Assembly (NCBI RefSeq): GCF_900129155.1
Contig: NZ_FQVF01000019.1
Span: 47,609 to 111,608, forward strand
Origin: Marinomonas polaris DSM 16579
GTDB lineage: Bacteria; Pseudomonadota; Gammaproteobacteria; Pseudomonadales; Marinomonadaceae
Reading direction: 5' to 3'
DNA length: 64,000 nt
Part shown: piece by piece, positions 17,130 to 25,850 of the stretch
Numbering within the stretch: position 1 is the first letter of the stretch
How the letters are laid out: the number at the start of each line of letters is the position of its first letter
Notes under the pieces: model-generated
The model's input: the letters and a program-made list of their open reading frames with translations, nothing else
What the model was told of the DNA's origin: nothing
Database searches by the model: none
Made by a program: the position numbers and the translations under genes

Positions 17130-17828
17130 CTTTAAAAACAAACCAATCCACGACATCATTTGATTAGAGTGAATGTCGCTACTTTCAAGAGAGCTTAAAG
17201 CAGTCTTGGCTTGTTCTTGGGTAAGTTGCTTACCATCGTATAAATTGACCAAGGCTTTTTCATACACTTTGGAAAACTCAGGATGTCCCTGAAAAGTCAA
17301 AATATGATCTTCATAAAGCAAGCCTGCATTTTCACAAAACTCTGAACGTAAAATCACTCGCGCACGCGCAGGCTTTTCAACGACCTGATCCTGATGGAAG
17401 GCACACAAGGCAAGCTCTTTAGCCTCTGGAAGCACTGGCAAAGACCCACATACATCATATTGATGAATACCTACGCCCCAGCCACCTTGGAATTTTTCAA
17501 CGCGTCCGCCCAATGCACGAGCAATGACTTGATGGCCAAAACATATGCCGACTAAAGGACGCTGTAACTGATCGATATCTTTGATCAAAGCGCACAAACG
17601 CAGAATCCAAGGCTCATCAGAATATGCATCGGCTTTAGATCCGGTAATCAACCAAGCATCACATTCTTCCGCATGACTTGGGAACTCATCCAAACGCACG
17701 TCATACGTGAAAAAGGAAAAATCCTTTTGCATTTTCCCAAGCTGTTCGGCAAACATATTGGCGTAGGTTGGGAACTCACCCAGTAAAGAATCAGGTGTAA
17801 TACCTGCAGCAAGAATACCGATCTTCAT
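17118..17828 (-). CDS. Class I glutamine amidotransferase domain protein
   Basis: A single-domain class I amidotransferase of 236 residues with nucleophile Cys in GICFGHQ and the His/Glu pair in GHPEF. It resembles GMP synthase-type amidotransferases more than the PuuD/peptidase C26 type. As the last gene of puuA2-potFGHI it may do the job of PuuD, hydrolysing gamma-glutamyl-GABA; this is inference from position. AAGGAT lies 7-8 nt before the ATG at 17828. Confidence 0.85.
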   Translation of the reverse strand: MKIGILAAGITPDSLLGEFPTYANMFAEQLGKMQKDFSFFTYDVRLDEFPSHAEECDAWLITGSKADAYSDEPWILRLCALIKDIDQLQRPLVGICFGHQVIARALGGRVEKFQGGWGVGIHQYDVCGSLPVLPEAKELALCAFHQDQVVEKPARARVILRSEFCENAGLLYEDHILTFQGHPEFSKVYEKALVNLYDGKQLTQEQAKTALSSLESSDIHSNQMMSWIGLFLKKES

Positions 17829-17863
17829 TCATTTATCCTTAAAATGTTTTTCAATAAGCAGCA

Positions 17864-18682
17864 CTATTTATTCGCATCTTTAAAGCGATTCTGTCTATGC
17901 ATAATCACAATCGCCGCGATCACCGCAATCGACACCGTCACTATCATCAAGGTTGCCAAAGCATTCACTTCTGGAGTCACGCCTAAACGGACTTTCGAAA
18001 AAATCACCATTGGCAAGGTGCTGTTACCCGGGCCAGAAACAAAACTAGCGATCACTAAATCGTCCAATGACAAGGTAAAGGACAACAACCAACCAGAAAT
18101 AATCGCGGGTGCAATCAAAGGCAAAGTAATCAAAAAGAACAAAGATGTAGGTTTGGCACCTAAATCCATCGCCGCTTCTTCTAATGTCTCATCTAATGAA
18201 GCCAGCCGAGATTGCACTACTACAGCGACATAGGCCAAACAAAAGGTTGTATGGGCAATCACTATGGTGGTTACACCACGACCAGCAGGCCAGCCGAACA
18301 TGTTTTCCAAAGACACAAACAACAACAGCAAAGACAAGCCTGTGATCACTTCTGGCATTACCAAAGGTGCCGTCACCCAGCCGGTTAACATAGCTTTGCC
18401 AGCGAACTTACGCATTCGACTCAAGACAAAACCCGCCAAGGTGCCCAATATAGACGCCATGGTCGCACTGATAAAAGCGATTTTCAGACTTACCCAAGCC
18501 GCACTCATAATTTGCTCGTTACGGAACAATTCAACGTACCATTTTAACGACCAACCGCCCCACACTGTGACCAGTTTGGATTCATTAAAGCTATACACAA
18601 TCAAGGCAATAATCGGCGCATACAGAAACACAAAGCCCGCACCAGCCATCACTTTTAAAGCTACTGAACTGCCCTGTTTCAT
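17864..18682 (-). CDS. potI: Putrescine ABC transporter permease PotI
   Basis: Inner-membrane permease of 272 residues with about six membrane segments and the transporter signature EEAAMDLGAKPTSLFFLITLP, of the PotC/PotI type. Its start overlaps the end of potH by 4 nt. It forms the channel with PotH for putrescine or spermidine import. Confidence 0.92.
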   Translation of the reverse strand: MKQGSSVALKVMAGAGFVFLYAPIIALIVYSFNESKLVTVWGGWSLKWYVELFRNEQIMSAAWVSLKIAFISATMASILGTLAGFVLSRMRKFAGKAMLTGWVTAPLVMPEVITGLSLLLLFVSLENMFGWPAGRGVTTIVIAHTTFCLAYVAVVVQSRLASLDETLEEAAMDLGAKPTSLFFLITLPLIAPAIISGWLLSFTLSLDDLVIASFVSGPGNSTLPMVIFSKVRLGVTPEVNALATLMIVTVSIAVIAAIVIMHRQNRFKDANK

Positions 18683-19569
18683 TCGGCCTCCTTATTGCTG
18701 TTACGCATAAACATAATTGGCCCAACCAAAACAATCAGCATGACCACCGCCACGGCAGATGCCAAAGGCCAATCACGATTTAAGAAGAACTCATCCCACA
18801 ACACACGACCAATCATCAAGGTATCCGATCCACCCAACAAAGCCGGAATCACATATTCCCCAACCGCTGGAATAAACACTAACAAACAGCCAGCAATAAT
18901 TCCCGGCTTCGCCAATGGCAAGGTCACCAAGAAGAATGACTGATAAGGCTTCGCACCTAAATCTTGCGCCGCATCCAGAAGGTTTAAATCCATTTTTTCC
19001 AGAGTGGTATACAAAGGCAAAATCATAAACGGCAAATAGGTATAAACAATGCCAAGATAAACGGCAAAGTCGGTCTGCAGAATTTGTATTGGCTGATCAA
19101 TAATGCCCGTTGCCAATAAGAAATCGTTAACCAAGCCATTCTTTTTCAGCAACGCCATCCAAGCGTAAACACGCAATAGAAAAGACGTCCAAAAAGGCAA
19201 AATGACCAAGGCGAGCAAAATCGTCCGCATAGTAGGACGACTGCGAGCAATCAAATAGGCAATCGGAAAACCAATTAGCAAAGCAAAAAACGTCGATATG
19301 GCCGCTATTTTTAACGAGCTTAAATACGCATCCAAATAAAATCGTGATTCGAACAAATACAGGTAATTGCCAAACGTCACTTTAAACGTGAGATAAGCAT
19401 TACTCGAATCCCATTGCAGCAAAGGTGAATACGGCGGCACCGCAATCATGGCTTCGGCTAGAGATATCTTGAAAACCACCAAAAAAGGAATAAAGAAAAA
19501 CGCTGCCAACCACAACATTGGCACCAGAATAACCGCCGTTCGCCCCAAACGCAGCTTACTCAGCATCAT
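18679..19569 (-). CDS. potH: Putrescine ABC transporter permease PotH
   Basis: Inner-membrane permease of 296 residues of the PotB/PotH type, with the signature LDAAQDLGAKPYQSFFLVTLP in the cytoplasmic loop. The conserved FWTSFLLRVYAWMALL stretch is typical of PotH. It overlaps potG and potI by 4 nt on either side, a tightly coupled operon. Confidence 0.92.
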   Translation of the reverse strand: MMLSKLRLGRTAVILVPMLWLAAFFFIPFLVVFKISLAEAMIAVPPYSPLLQWDSSNAYLTFKVTFGNYLYLFESRFYLDAYLSSLKIAAISTFFALLIGFPIAYLIARSRPTMRTILLALVILPFWTSFLLRVYAWMALLKKNGLVNDFLLATGIIDQPIQILQTDFAVYLGIVYTYLPFMILPLYTTLEKMDLNLLDAAQDLGAKPYQSFFLVTLPLAKPGIIAGCLLVFIPAVGEYVIPALLGGSDTLMIGRVLWDEFFLNRDWPLASAVAVVMLIVLVGPIMFMRNSNKEAE

Positions 19570-20720
19570 GCTACTAACACAACGCAGCTATCCGCGTCCC
19601 AAGAGAGAAAAACGCGATCTTCCCAAGTTAAACGGTTGCCCATTTCGCGAGACACATTGGGCTGAGTAATACGAATTTCTTTGCCGGAATTAAGCCGAAC
19701 TTTGAATATCGACTGGCTGCCCATATAAGCCACATCCGAAATCACACCGGTTGTCGCATTTACTTCTAAGTCGATTGGCTCACGACTAATACGGATTTTT
19801 TCAGGACGAATCGCCACGCTCACATCTTGGTTCGGCGCACAGCTGATGCCATGATCAACTTGCAATAATCCATCGATATCGGCACTACGCATCGATGTCG
19901 TATCGCGTTCGTCATCAATCACAGTGCCATCAAACAAATTAACATTACCGATAAATTCAGCCACAAATCGATTCTGTGGGTATTCATACACTTCGTGAGG
20001 CTCTGCCGTCTGCACAATATCGCCATTGTTCATCACACCAATACGCGTTGCCAAAGTCATGGCTTCCTCTTGATCATGAGTCACAACAATAAAGGTAATA
20101 CCCAATTCATCCTGCAAGCGCATTAATTCAAACTGAGTTTCTTCACGCAGTTTTTTATCCAAAGCACCCAAAGGCTCGTCTAACAGCAAGAGTTTTGGAC
20201 GCTTTACCAAGGAGCGAGCCAAGGCAACACGTTGACGTTGACCACCAGACAACATGTGAGGTTTGCGTTTCGCTAAATGACCTAACTGAACCATGCCTAA
20301 GATTTCAGCAACACGCTTGTTCACTTCTGCGCTTTTTAATCCTTCACGCTTCAAACCGAAAGCCACGTTGGCTTCGACCGATAAGTGTGGGAACAAGGCA
20401 TAAGATTGAAACATCATATTAACCGGACGTTCCCAAGGTGGAATTCCCGTCATATCAACGCCATCAATTAGAATACGACCGGACGTTGGCTCTTCGAATC
20501 CTGCCAACATACGTAACAAGGTACTTTTCCCTGAACCTGAACCACCCAATAAACAAAAAAGTTCATTGCGATAAATATCAAGCGATACCGAATTGACCGC
20601 AGTAAACTGGCCAAATTGCTTGGTGATTTGTTCAATTTGCACAAATGGTTTAGCGTCTTTTTGACGCCATGTCGGCACAGATTGCGTCTGTACAGTAGAA
20701 GTATTGGGAAAAGCAGACAT
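19566..20720 (-). CDS. potG: Putrescine ABC transporter ATP-binding protein PotG
   Basis: ATPase of 384 residues: Walker A GGSGSGKST at about 59-67, signature LSGGQRQRVALARSL, Walker B LLLLDEPLGALD, and a C-terminal TOBE domain that contains AIRPEKI. It energises putrescine import with PotF, PotH and PotI. The first 30 residues are a hydrophilic lead typical of PotG. An intercistronic hairpin separates it from potF. Confidence 0.93.
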   Translation of the reverse strand: MSAFPNTSTVQTQSVPTWRQKDAKPFVQIEQITKQFGQFTAVNSVSLDIYRNELFCLLGGSGSGKSTLLRMLAGFEEPTSGRILIDGVDMTGIPPWERPVNMMFQSYALFPHLSVEANVAFGLKREGLKSAEVNKRVAEILGMVQLGHLAKRKPHMLSGGQRQRVALARSLVKRPKLLLLDEPLGALDKKLREETQFELMRLQDELGITFIVVTHDQEEAMTLATRIGVMNNGDIVQTAEPHEVYEYPQNRFVAEFIGNVNLFDGTVIDDERDTTSMRSADIDGLLQVDHGISCAPNQDVSVAIRPEKIRISREPIDLEVNATTGVISDVAYMGSQSIFKVRLNSGKEIRITQPNVSREMGNRLTWEDRVFLSWDADSCVVLVA

Positions 20721-20750
20721 AACCTACGACCTATCCAAATGATTGAGCGA

Positions 20751-20780
20751 AAAAATGGCGGAGCAAGAAAGCTCCGCCGA
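20751..20780 (-). terminator. Hairpin with U tract between potF and potG (attenuator)
   Basis: GGCGGAGC/GCTCCGCC (20757-20764 and 20771-20778) is a GC-rich 8-bp stem with a 6-nt loop. Read leftward it is followed by ATTTTTT. It follows the binding protein gene inside the operon and probably lowers transcription into potGHI or stabilises potF mRNA. Confidence 0.8.
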
Positions 20781-20788
20781 TACGTCGA

Positions 20789-21874
20789 TTAACGACCAGT
20801 TTTGATATTTGTCCATGCACGAGTCAAAGAACGATCAAAACGCGCCGTATGAGCAACTTGTACATAAAGCTTATCCTTCACCGCTTGCGTAGGATAAATA
20901 CCCTTGTTGTTAACAACTTCATCGTCCAACAATGGCTCAGCAGCTTTATTCGGCACGGCATAATACACATAGTTAGAAATCGACGCAGCCACTTCTGGGC
21001 GCAAGATATAATTAATAAATGCCAATGCCGCCGCTGGATGTGGAGCATCCGCTGGAATCGCCATCAAATCAAACCACACTAAGGTACCTTCTTTCGGAAT
21101 CACGAAATTGATATCAACACCTTGATTGGCTTCTTCTGCTCGGCCTTGGGACTGAAGAATGTCGCCGTTGTAACCAATAGCAACACAAATCTCGCCATTC
21201 GCTAGATCAGAAATATAGGTACTAGAATGGAAGTATTTAATAAAAGGACGAGCTTGGCTCATCAATTTTGCCGATGCTTCCAATTCTTTCGTGTCTTCAG
21301 TGTTTGGATCAACCTGACGGTAATTATTCGCGATAGACATAACTTCGGCTGGCGAATCTAACACTGCAATACCACAGTCTTTCAATTTAGCTGCGATCTC
21401 AGGATTGAATAAAATATCCCATGAATCGATATCACTGGTGCCCAAACGCTCTTCGATCATTTGCGTGTTGTAACCAATACCAATTGTTCCCCAAGCGTAA
21501 GGAATATTATGCTGGTTGCCCGCATCGTGTTTTTCGATTTGTTTAAGTAAGGTGCCATCCAAATTACCAATGTTGCTTAACTTACTCTTATCGATAGTCT
21601 GATAAACACCTGCTTTTACTTGGCGTTCGAAAAAGGAGTTCGACGGCATAACAACATCGTAACCAGAACCGCCAGCCATCATTTTGGCTTCTAGAGCTTC
21701 GTTACTGTCGTACACATCGTAGTTCACTTTAATGCCAGTTTCAGCGGTAAACTGCTCCAAAGTACCTGGTGCCATATAGTCAGACCAGTTGTAAATATTA
21801 ACGACGTCTTGTGCGTGAAGTGTTGCAGAGCTAGCCGCACATGCGAGCATAAAACCAAGCGTTTTGTTTTTCAT
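20789..21874 (-). CDS. potF: Putrescine-binding periplasmic protein PotF/SpuD-like
   Basis: A signal peptide of about 21 residues ends at TLHA, followed by VVNIYNWSDYMAPG, the typical start of mature PotF/SpuD proteins. Also seen are YDVVMPSNSFFERQV and the conserved YAWGTIGIGYN. It binds putrescine or spermidine in the periplasm and hands it to PotGHI. GGGAG precedes the ATG at 21874. It follows puuA2 by 66 nt on the same strand. Confidence 0.93.
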   Translation of the reverse strand: MKNKTLGFMLACAASSATLHAQDVVNIYNWSDYMAPGTLEQFTAETGIKVNYDVYDSNEALEAKMMAGGSGYDVVMPSNSFFERQVKAGVYQTIDKSKLSNIGNLDGTLLKQIEKHDAGNQHNIPYAWGTIGIGYNTQMIEERLGTSDIDSWDILFNPEIAAKLKDCGIAVLDSPAEVMSIANNYRQVDPNTEDTKELEASAKLMSQARPFIKYFHSSTYISDLANGEICVAIGYNGDILQSQGRAEEANQGVDINFVIPKEGTLVWFDLMAIPADAPHPAAALAFINYILRPEVAASISNYVYYAVPNKAAEPLLDDEVVNNKGIYPTQAVKDKLYVQVAHTARFDRSLTRAWTNIKTGR

Positions 21875-21940
21875 TTAGGGATCTCCCACTATTAACTAAT
21901 AAATAAGCTAATAACATTGGCCAAAGCCAACGTTTAAACT

Positions 21941-23275
21941 TTATAAGTACGCTTCGTATTCCACATCTGAAATACGCCCATAGATTTTTTCCTGCTCTTG
22001 CTCCTTCACCGCACTAAACACTCGGACAAAGGTGTCACCAAGATATTCACACATAAATGCACTGTCTTTAAACGCTTCCGTCGCCAATTCCCAACGATTT
22101 GGCAATGCTTCATAGCGTTCATAAACAGCGTATGCGTCCCCTATAATTGGCTCAGGCGGTGACATTTTGGCTTCTATACCATGCAATGCCGCGCCCAATA
22201 TTGCCGCCAACACAAGATAAGGGTTCGCATCCGCACCAGCGACTCGATGTTCTATACGACGAGCCTCGCATTCACTTTCCGGTATGCGTACCGCAACCGT
22301 GCGGTTCTCATAACCCCAACTTGCAAAAGTTGGCGCATGAGCACCATTTTGAAAACGACGGTAAGAGTTCATATGTGGCGCAAATACCAGCATAGATTCC
22401 GGCATGTGATCCAACAAACCTGCCACCGCTTGATGAAGCAGCAAAGAGCCATCTTCATCACCGTTATCAAATACGTTTTTGCCCGTTTCATCCAGCAAAC
22501 TAAAATGCACATGCATCCCACTGCCGCTTTTATTGGCGTAAGGTTTAGCCATAAAGGTGGAACCCAAGTCATGACGACGGGCAACACCTTTGACCAAGCG
22601 TTTAAAGAGGATCGCATGGTCGGCGGATAATACTGCGTCATTGGTGTGTTGCATATTAATTTCGAACTGTCCCGGGCCTAATTCTGACACTATCGTATCA
22701 GCCGGGATTCCTTGGGCTTCGCAAGCCTCACGAACCTCAGTAAAAAAGCCTTCCAAACCATCCATTTCATCGATCGAATAACAGTCTGTTTCGCTCAGTC
22801 TTCGGCCATTTCCATCGTTAATAATTGGCTCTTCTGGACGACGTTTAAATTCAGATTCACCATCCAATAAATAAAACTCCAGCTCAGTCGCCACTACTGG
22901 CGTTAAACCCAATGCTTTATAACGATCAACAATACGCACAAGAATCTGCCGTGGATCTGGGTAAAAAGGTGTACCATCCATATTAAACATCATGGCTAAC
23001 ACTTGATCTCGGGGCGATTCCGCCCAAGGCACAGAAGTCGGCTCATCATAAACAGGCATACAAACGCCGTCGGTATCTCCGGTTTCAAAAACCAAACCAT
23101 TGGTAAGAACATCATCCCCCCAGTTGTCAAAGCCAATAACCGATTGCGGCAATTTAACGCCTTGGGCCATAACAGTGTCTAAACCACTCGCAGGGATGCG
23201 CTTACCTCGAAGATTGCCATTCAAATCGGCAATAAATAAATCAAACTCTGTGTTCCCTTCGTTCATTTCCGACAT
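21941..23275 (-). CDS. puuA: Gamma-glutamylputrescine synthetase PuuA-like (copy 2)
   Basis: Glutamine synthetase-fold gamma-glutamylpolyamine ligase of 444 residues with TELEFYL, FEINM, GSGMHVHFSL and NPYLVLAAIL. Start ATG 23275 follows AGAAGAG; an in-frame TTG at 23302 would add nine residues and is less likely. It heads the leftward operon puuA2-potF-potG-potH-potI-amidotransferase, so uptake and glutamylation are made together. A palindrome at 23425-23444 lies about 150 bp upstream. It differs enough from copy 1 to suggest another substrate or an old duplication. Confidence 0.92.
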   Translation of the reverse strand: MSEMNEGNTEFDLFIADLNGNLRGKRIPASGLDTVMAQGVKLPQSVIGFDNWGDDVLTNGLVFETGDTDGVCMPVYDEPTSVPWAESPRDQVLAMMFNMDGTPFYPDPRQILVRIVDRYKALGLTPVVATELEFYLLDGESEFKRRPEEPIINDGNGRRLSETDCYSIDEMDGLEGFFTEVREACEAQGIPADTIVSELGPGQFEINMQHTNDAVLSADHAILFKRLVKGVARRHDLGSTFMAKPYANKSGSGMHVHFSLLDETGKNVFDNGDEDGSLLLHQAVAGLLDHMPESMLVFAPHMNSYRRFQNGAHAPTFASWGYENRTVAVRIPESECEARRIEHRVAGADANPYLVLAAILGAALHGIEAKMSPPEPIIGDAYAVYERYEALPNRWELATEAFKDSAFMCEYLGDTFVRVFSAVKEQEQEKIYGRISDVEYEAYL

Positions 23276-23424
23276 ATAAAATACTCTTCTAAAATGGGGC
23301 AACAGTTAGAAAGTCGCTGTATAAAAGCTGAACTTTGCGTCGATACCGATCATTTAATGGATTGTTTTTATTCACTCCTGATCACAATAATTTCACATTA
23401 CCCTAAGCAAATGTTATGAGTAAC

Positions 23425-23444
23425 TATCCCCAAGTGGGTATATG
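23425..23444. promoter_or_regulatory. Candidate LuxR-type operator upstream of puuA2
   Basis: TATCCCCAAGTGGGTATATG begins with an 18-bp imperfect palindrome (TATCCCC/GGGTATA, one mismatch). It shares 15 of 20 positions with the site at 27412-27431 in front of puuC. Its place between puuA2 and the luxR-type gene suggests it is bound by that regulator. Confidence 0.6.
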
Positions 23445-23635
23445 CAAAAATGATGGCAAGTCTTTATAAAATTTAAGTAATTATTCAACTGCTGCATTAG
23501 CATGTGATGGAAATCAATTTTTGAAATAAGACTCTCTCAGGAATATAGGCCAACGCATCAAGATGGATCGATAAAAATAAACATGGAAAAAAATCGCCCT
23601 AATTTGAAGCAAGCAAGAAATAAATCGAGGCAGGT

Positions 23636-24460
23636 ATGCAAAAAAACATCACCTTAGAACATCCAAACATTTCAGAGCTAATTCGGGACTTGGCCACGCT
23701 AACCAACTACGTTCGTGTACCTAGTTTCCCAGCCATGTTAGATGTTTTTTTGAGTAAGCTTTGCCATTTCGACACCATTACCATCATCACTTACAAAAAA
23801 GCCCTCAAACCCATATTGATTCACCCACAAGACCCAGCACAACAAAGTGCTGCGCTGCGCTTTTATTTGAGTAAAGCCTATCTTTTAGATCCGGTTTTTA
23901 ATGGTATTCAGCAAGGAATTTTGCCGGGGATTTATCGTCTGGTGGATTTGTCTCCCGACTCCTTTGAAGACACCGAGTACTACCAAACTTGTTATCGAGA
24001 TTTCGACTTGGTAGATGAGATCAATCTTATCATTCCGCTGAATAAAGACACCACGTGCGCGATTTCATTGGGGAGAAAAAAGGCCATTGGCTCAATCCGC
24101 CGCACCGAACTGAATCACTTAAAAAGCCTGTTTCCTATGGTTGATGCGCTTGTTAGTCAATTTTGGTTATCACAAGAAAGCGAATACGTAGAAGAAACCA
24201 CCAGCTCTGGGCCGCTAAACTACGCATTAAAAACCTTTGCTCGTGGTGTGCTCACTAATAGAGAGCAGGAAGTGCTGGAATTGTTGTTGCGCGGCCATTC
24301 GTCAAAATCCATTGCAGATCTATTGGAAATTAGTGCGGGAACAGTGAAAGTCCATCGCAAGAATATCCACTCCCGACTCAATACTTCGACGCAGTCGGAA
24401 ATTTTCACACTATTTCTGACTCATCTAGATCATCACGATGAAACTAGACGAGCCTCTTAG
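23636..24460 (+). CDS. LuxR/GerE-family transcriptional regulator
   Basis: A 274-residue regulator. The C-terminal GerE helix-turn-helix (LTNREQEVLELLLRG, then IADLLEISAGTVKVHRKNIH) is at about residues 205-260. The N-terminal 190 residues have no receiver Asp pattern and no clear autoinducer-domain signature; they may be a ligand-sensing GAF-like domain. It is divergent from puuA2-pot and convergent with puuCB, so control of polyamine catabolism is inferred. GAGGCAGGT precedes the ATG. Confidence 0.85.
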   Translation: MQKNITLEHPNISELIRDLATLTNYVRVPSFPAMLDVFLSKLCHFDTITIITYKKALKPILIHPQDPAQQSAALRFYLSKAYLLDPVFNGIQQGILPGIYRLVDLSPDSFEDTEYYQTCYRDFDLVDEINLIIPLNKDTTCAISLGRKKAIGSIRRTELNHLKSLFPMVDALVSQFWLSQESEYVEETTSSGPLNYALKTFARGVLTNREQEVLELLLRGHSSKSIADLLEISAGTVKVHRKNIHSRLNTSTQSEIFTLFLTHLDHHDETRRAS

Positions 24461-24521
24461 CAATTATTGTTAACAAACAAGATCTTTGCACGACGTCACG
24501 ATCACGAGAGAAGATCTCATA

Positions 24522-25805
24522 TTAAATGCCTAACTTATCTCGCAGACTATAATAAGCAGCGCCCATCGCTGTATAAGGCACACGCAATAAACGGCCACCT
24601 GGAAATTGGTATTGCGGCATGCTGGCAAACACCTCATAGCGCGAAACATCACCTTCGATAGCGTCTGCCAAAATCTCGCCCATTAAATGAGAGTTCGTTA
24701 CACCATGGCCCGAATAACCTTGCGCGTAATACAGGTTATCTCCAATTTTCCCCACTTGCGGCATACGCATCATGGTTAATAAGAAATTTCCCGTCCAAGC
24801 AAAATCAATCTTAACGTCTTTCAACATAGGATAAGTTTTAAGCATTTTACGGCCAATAATCGATTCGATTTTTTCCGGTTCACGAGCACCATAGGTTGTA
24901 CCACCGCCGTAAATCAAACGTCCATCGCCAGATAATCGGTAATAATCCAATAAATAATTACCGTCTTCCACACAATGATCCGTAGGCAATAACTGCTTTT
25001 GTAAATCCTTAGAAAGCGGTTCAGTAGCAATTACCTGAGTGCCACAAGGCATGGCTTTTTTCTCTACTTCTGGAATCAAACCAAACACGTAGGCATTTCC
25101 TGCCACAACAACAGTATCCGCGACAATCGAACCATTTTCCGTGATTACTTTGGCAGGCTTGCCTTGCTCGATCCGAATAACCTTTGAATCCTCATAAATC
25201 ACACCACCTAAAGACTCGAACGCCCGCGCCTGACCCAAGACCAAATTCAAGGGCTGAATATGACCACCATGAATGTCTAGCAAGCCACCCGCATAACGTT
25301 CAGAGCCAATATGATCTTGAATAGAAGACGCGGACAATAGCGTCAGGCCTTCGTGTCCATGTGCTTCCCAAAGGGCTTTTTTCGCTTTTAGCGATTCAAA
25401 CTGTTTAGGGTTGCAAGCAGCGAAAATATTGCCCGTTTTCAAGTCGCAATCTATGCTGTATTTAGCCACGCGTTGACGAATCAAGGCTTGACCCGAAAAC
25501 GCCATCGCCGCCATTTTTTCGCCAATGACGTCACCGTATTGCGCGGTAATGTAGTCAATATCTCGGTTGAAGCTATTTACTATCTGACCGCCATTACGAC
25601 CAGAAGCACCAAAGCCAATTCGAGTACCTTCTAAAACCACCACTTTGTGGCCCCTTTCGGCCAAACTCAACGCGGTCGAAATACCCGTAAATCCAGCGCC
25701 AATCACACAAACATCAAAACGTTGCTCACCCGTTAATTTAGGGCGCAACACCTTATCGTTGGCAGAATCTGCGTAATACGAGTTCACATGACTTGGTGAA
25801 GGCAT
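24522..25805 (-). CDS. puuB: Gamma-glutamylputrescine oxidoreductase PuuB (copy 2)
   Basis: FAD-dependent oxidase of 427 residues, closely like E. coli PuuB: VIGAGFTGISTALSLAERG, GFGASGRNGGQIVNS, MPCGTQVIATEPLS, CVEDGNYLLDYYRLS and QGYSGHGVT. It oxidises gamma-glutamylputrescine. AAAGGAG lies 10 nt before ATG 25805. It sits 45 nt downstream of puuC and is probably cotranscribed with it. Confidence 0.94.
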   Translation of the reverse strand: MPSPSHVNSYYADSANDKVLRPKLTGEQRFDVCVIGAGFTGISTALSLAERGHKVVVLEGTRIGFGASGRNGGQIVNSFNRDIDYITAQYGDVIGEKMAAMAFSGQALIRQRVAKYSIDCDLKTGNIFAACNPKQFESLKAKKALWEAHGHEGLTLLSASSIQDHIGSERYAGGLLDIHGGHIQPLNLVLGQARAFESLGGVIYEDSKVIRIEQGKPAKVITENGSIVADTVVVAGNAYVFGLIPEVEKKAMPCGTQVIATEPLSKDLQKQLLPTDHCVEDGNYLLDYYRLSGDGRLIYGGGTTYGAREPEKIESIIGRKMLKTYPMLKDVKIDFAWTGNFLLTMMRMPQVGKIGDNLYYAQGYSGHGVTNSHLMGEILADAIEGDVSRYEVFASMPQYQFPGGRLLRVPYTAMGAAYYSLRDKLGI

Positions 25806-25850
25806 AAACTAGGTACTCCTTTCGAAAGCATTAATCTTTAACCATTATGA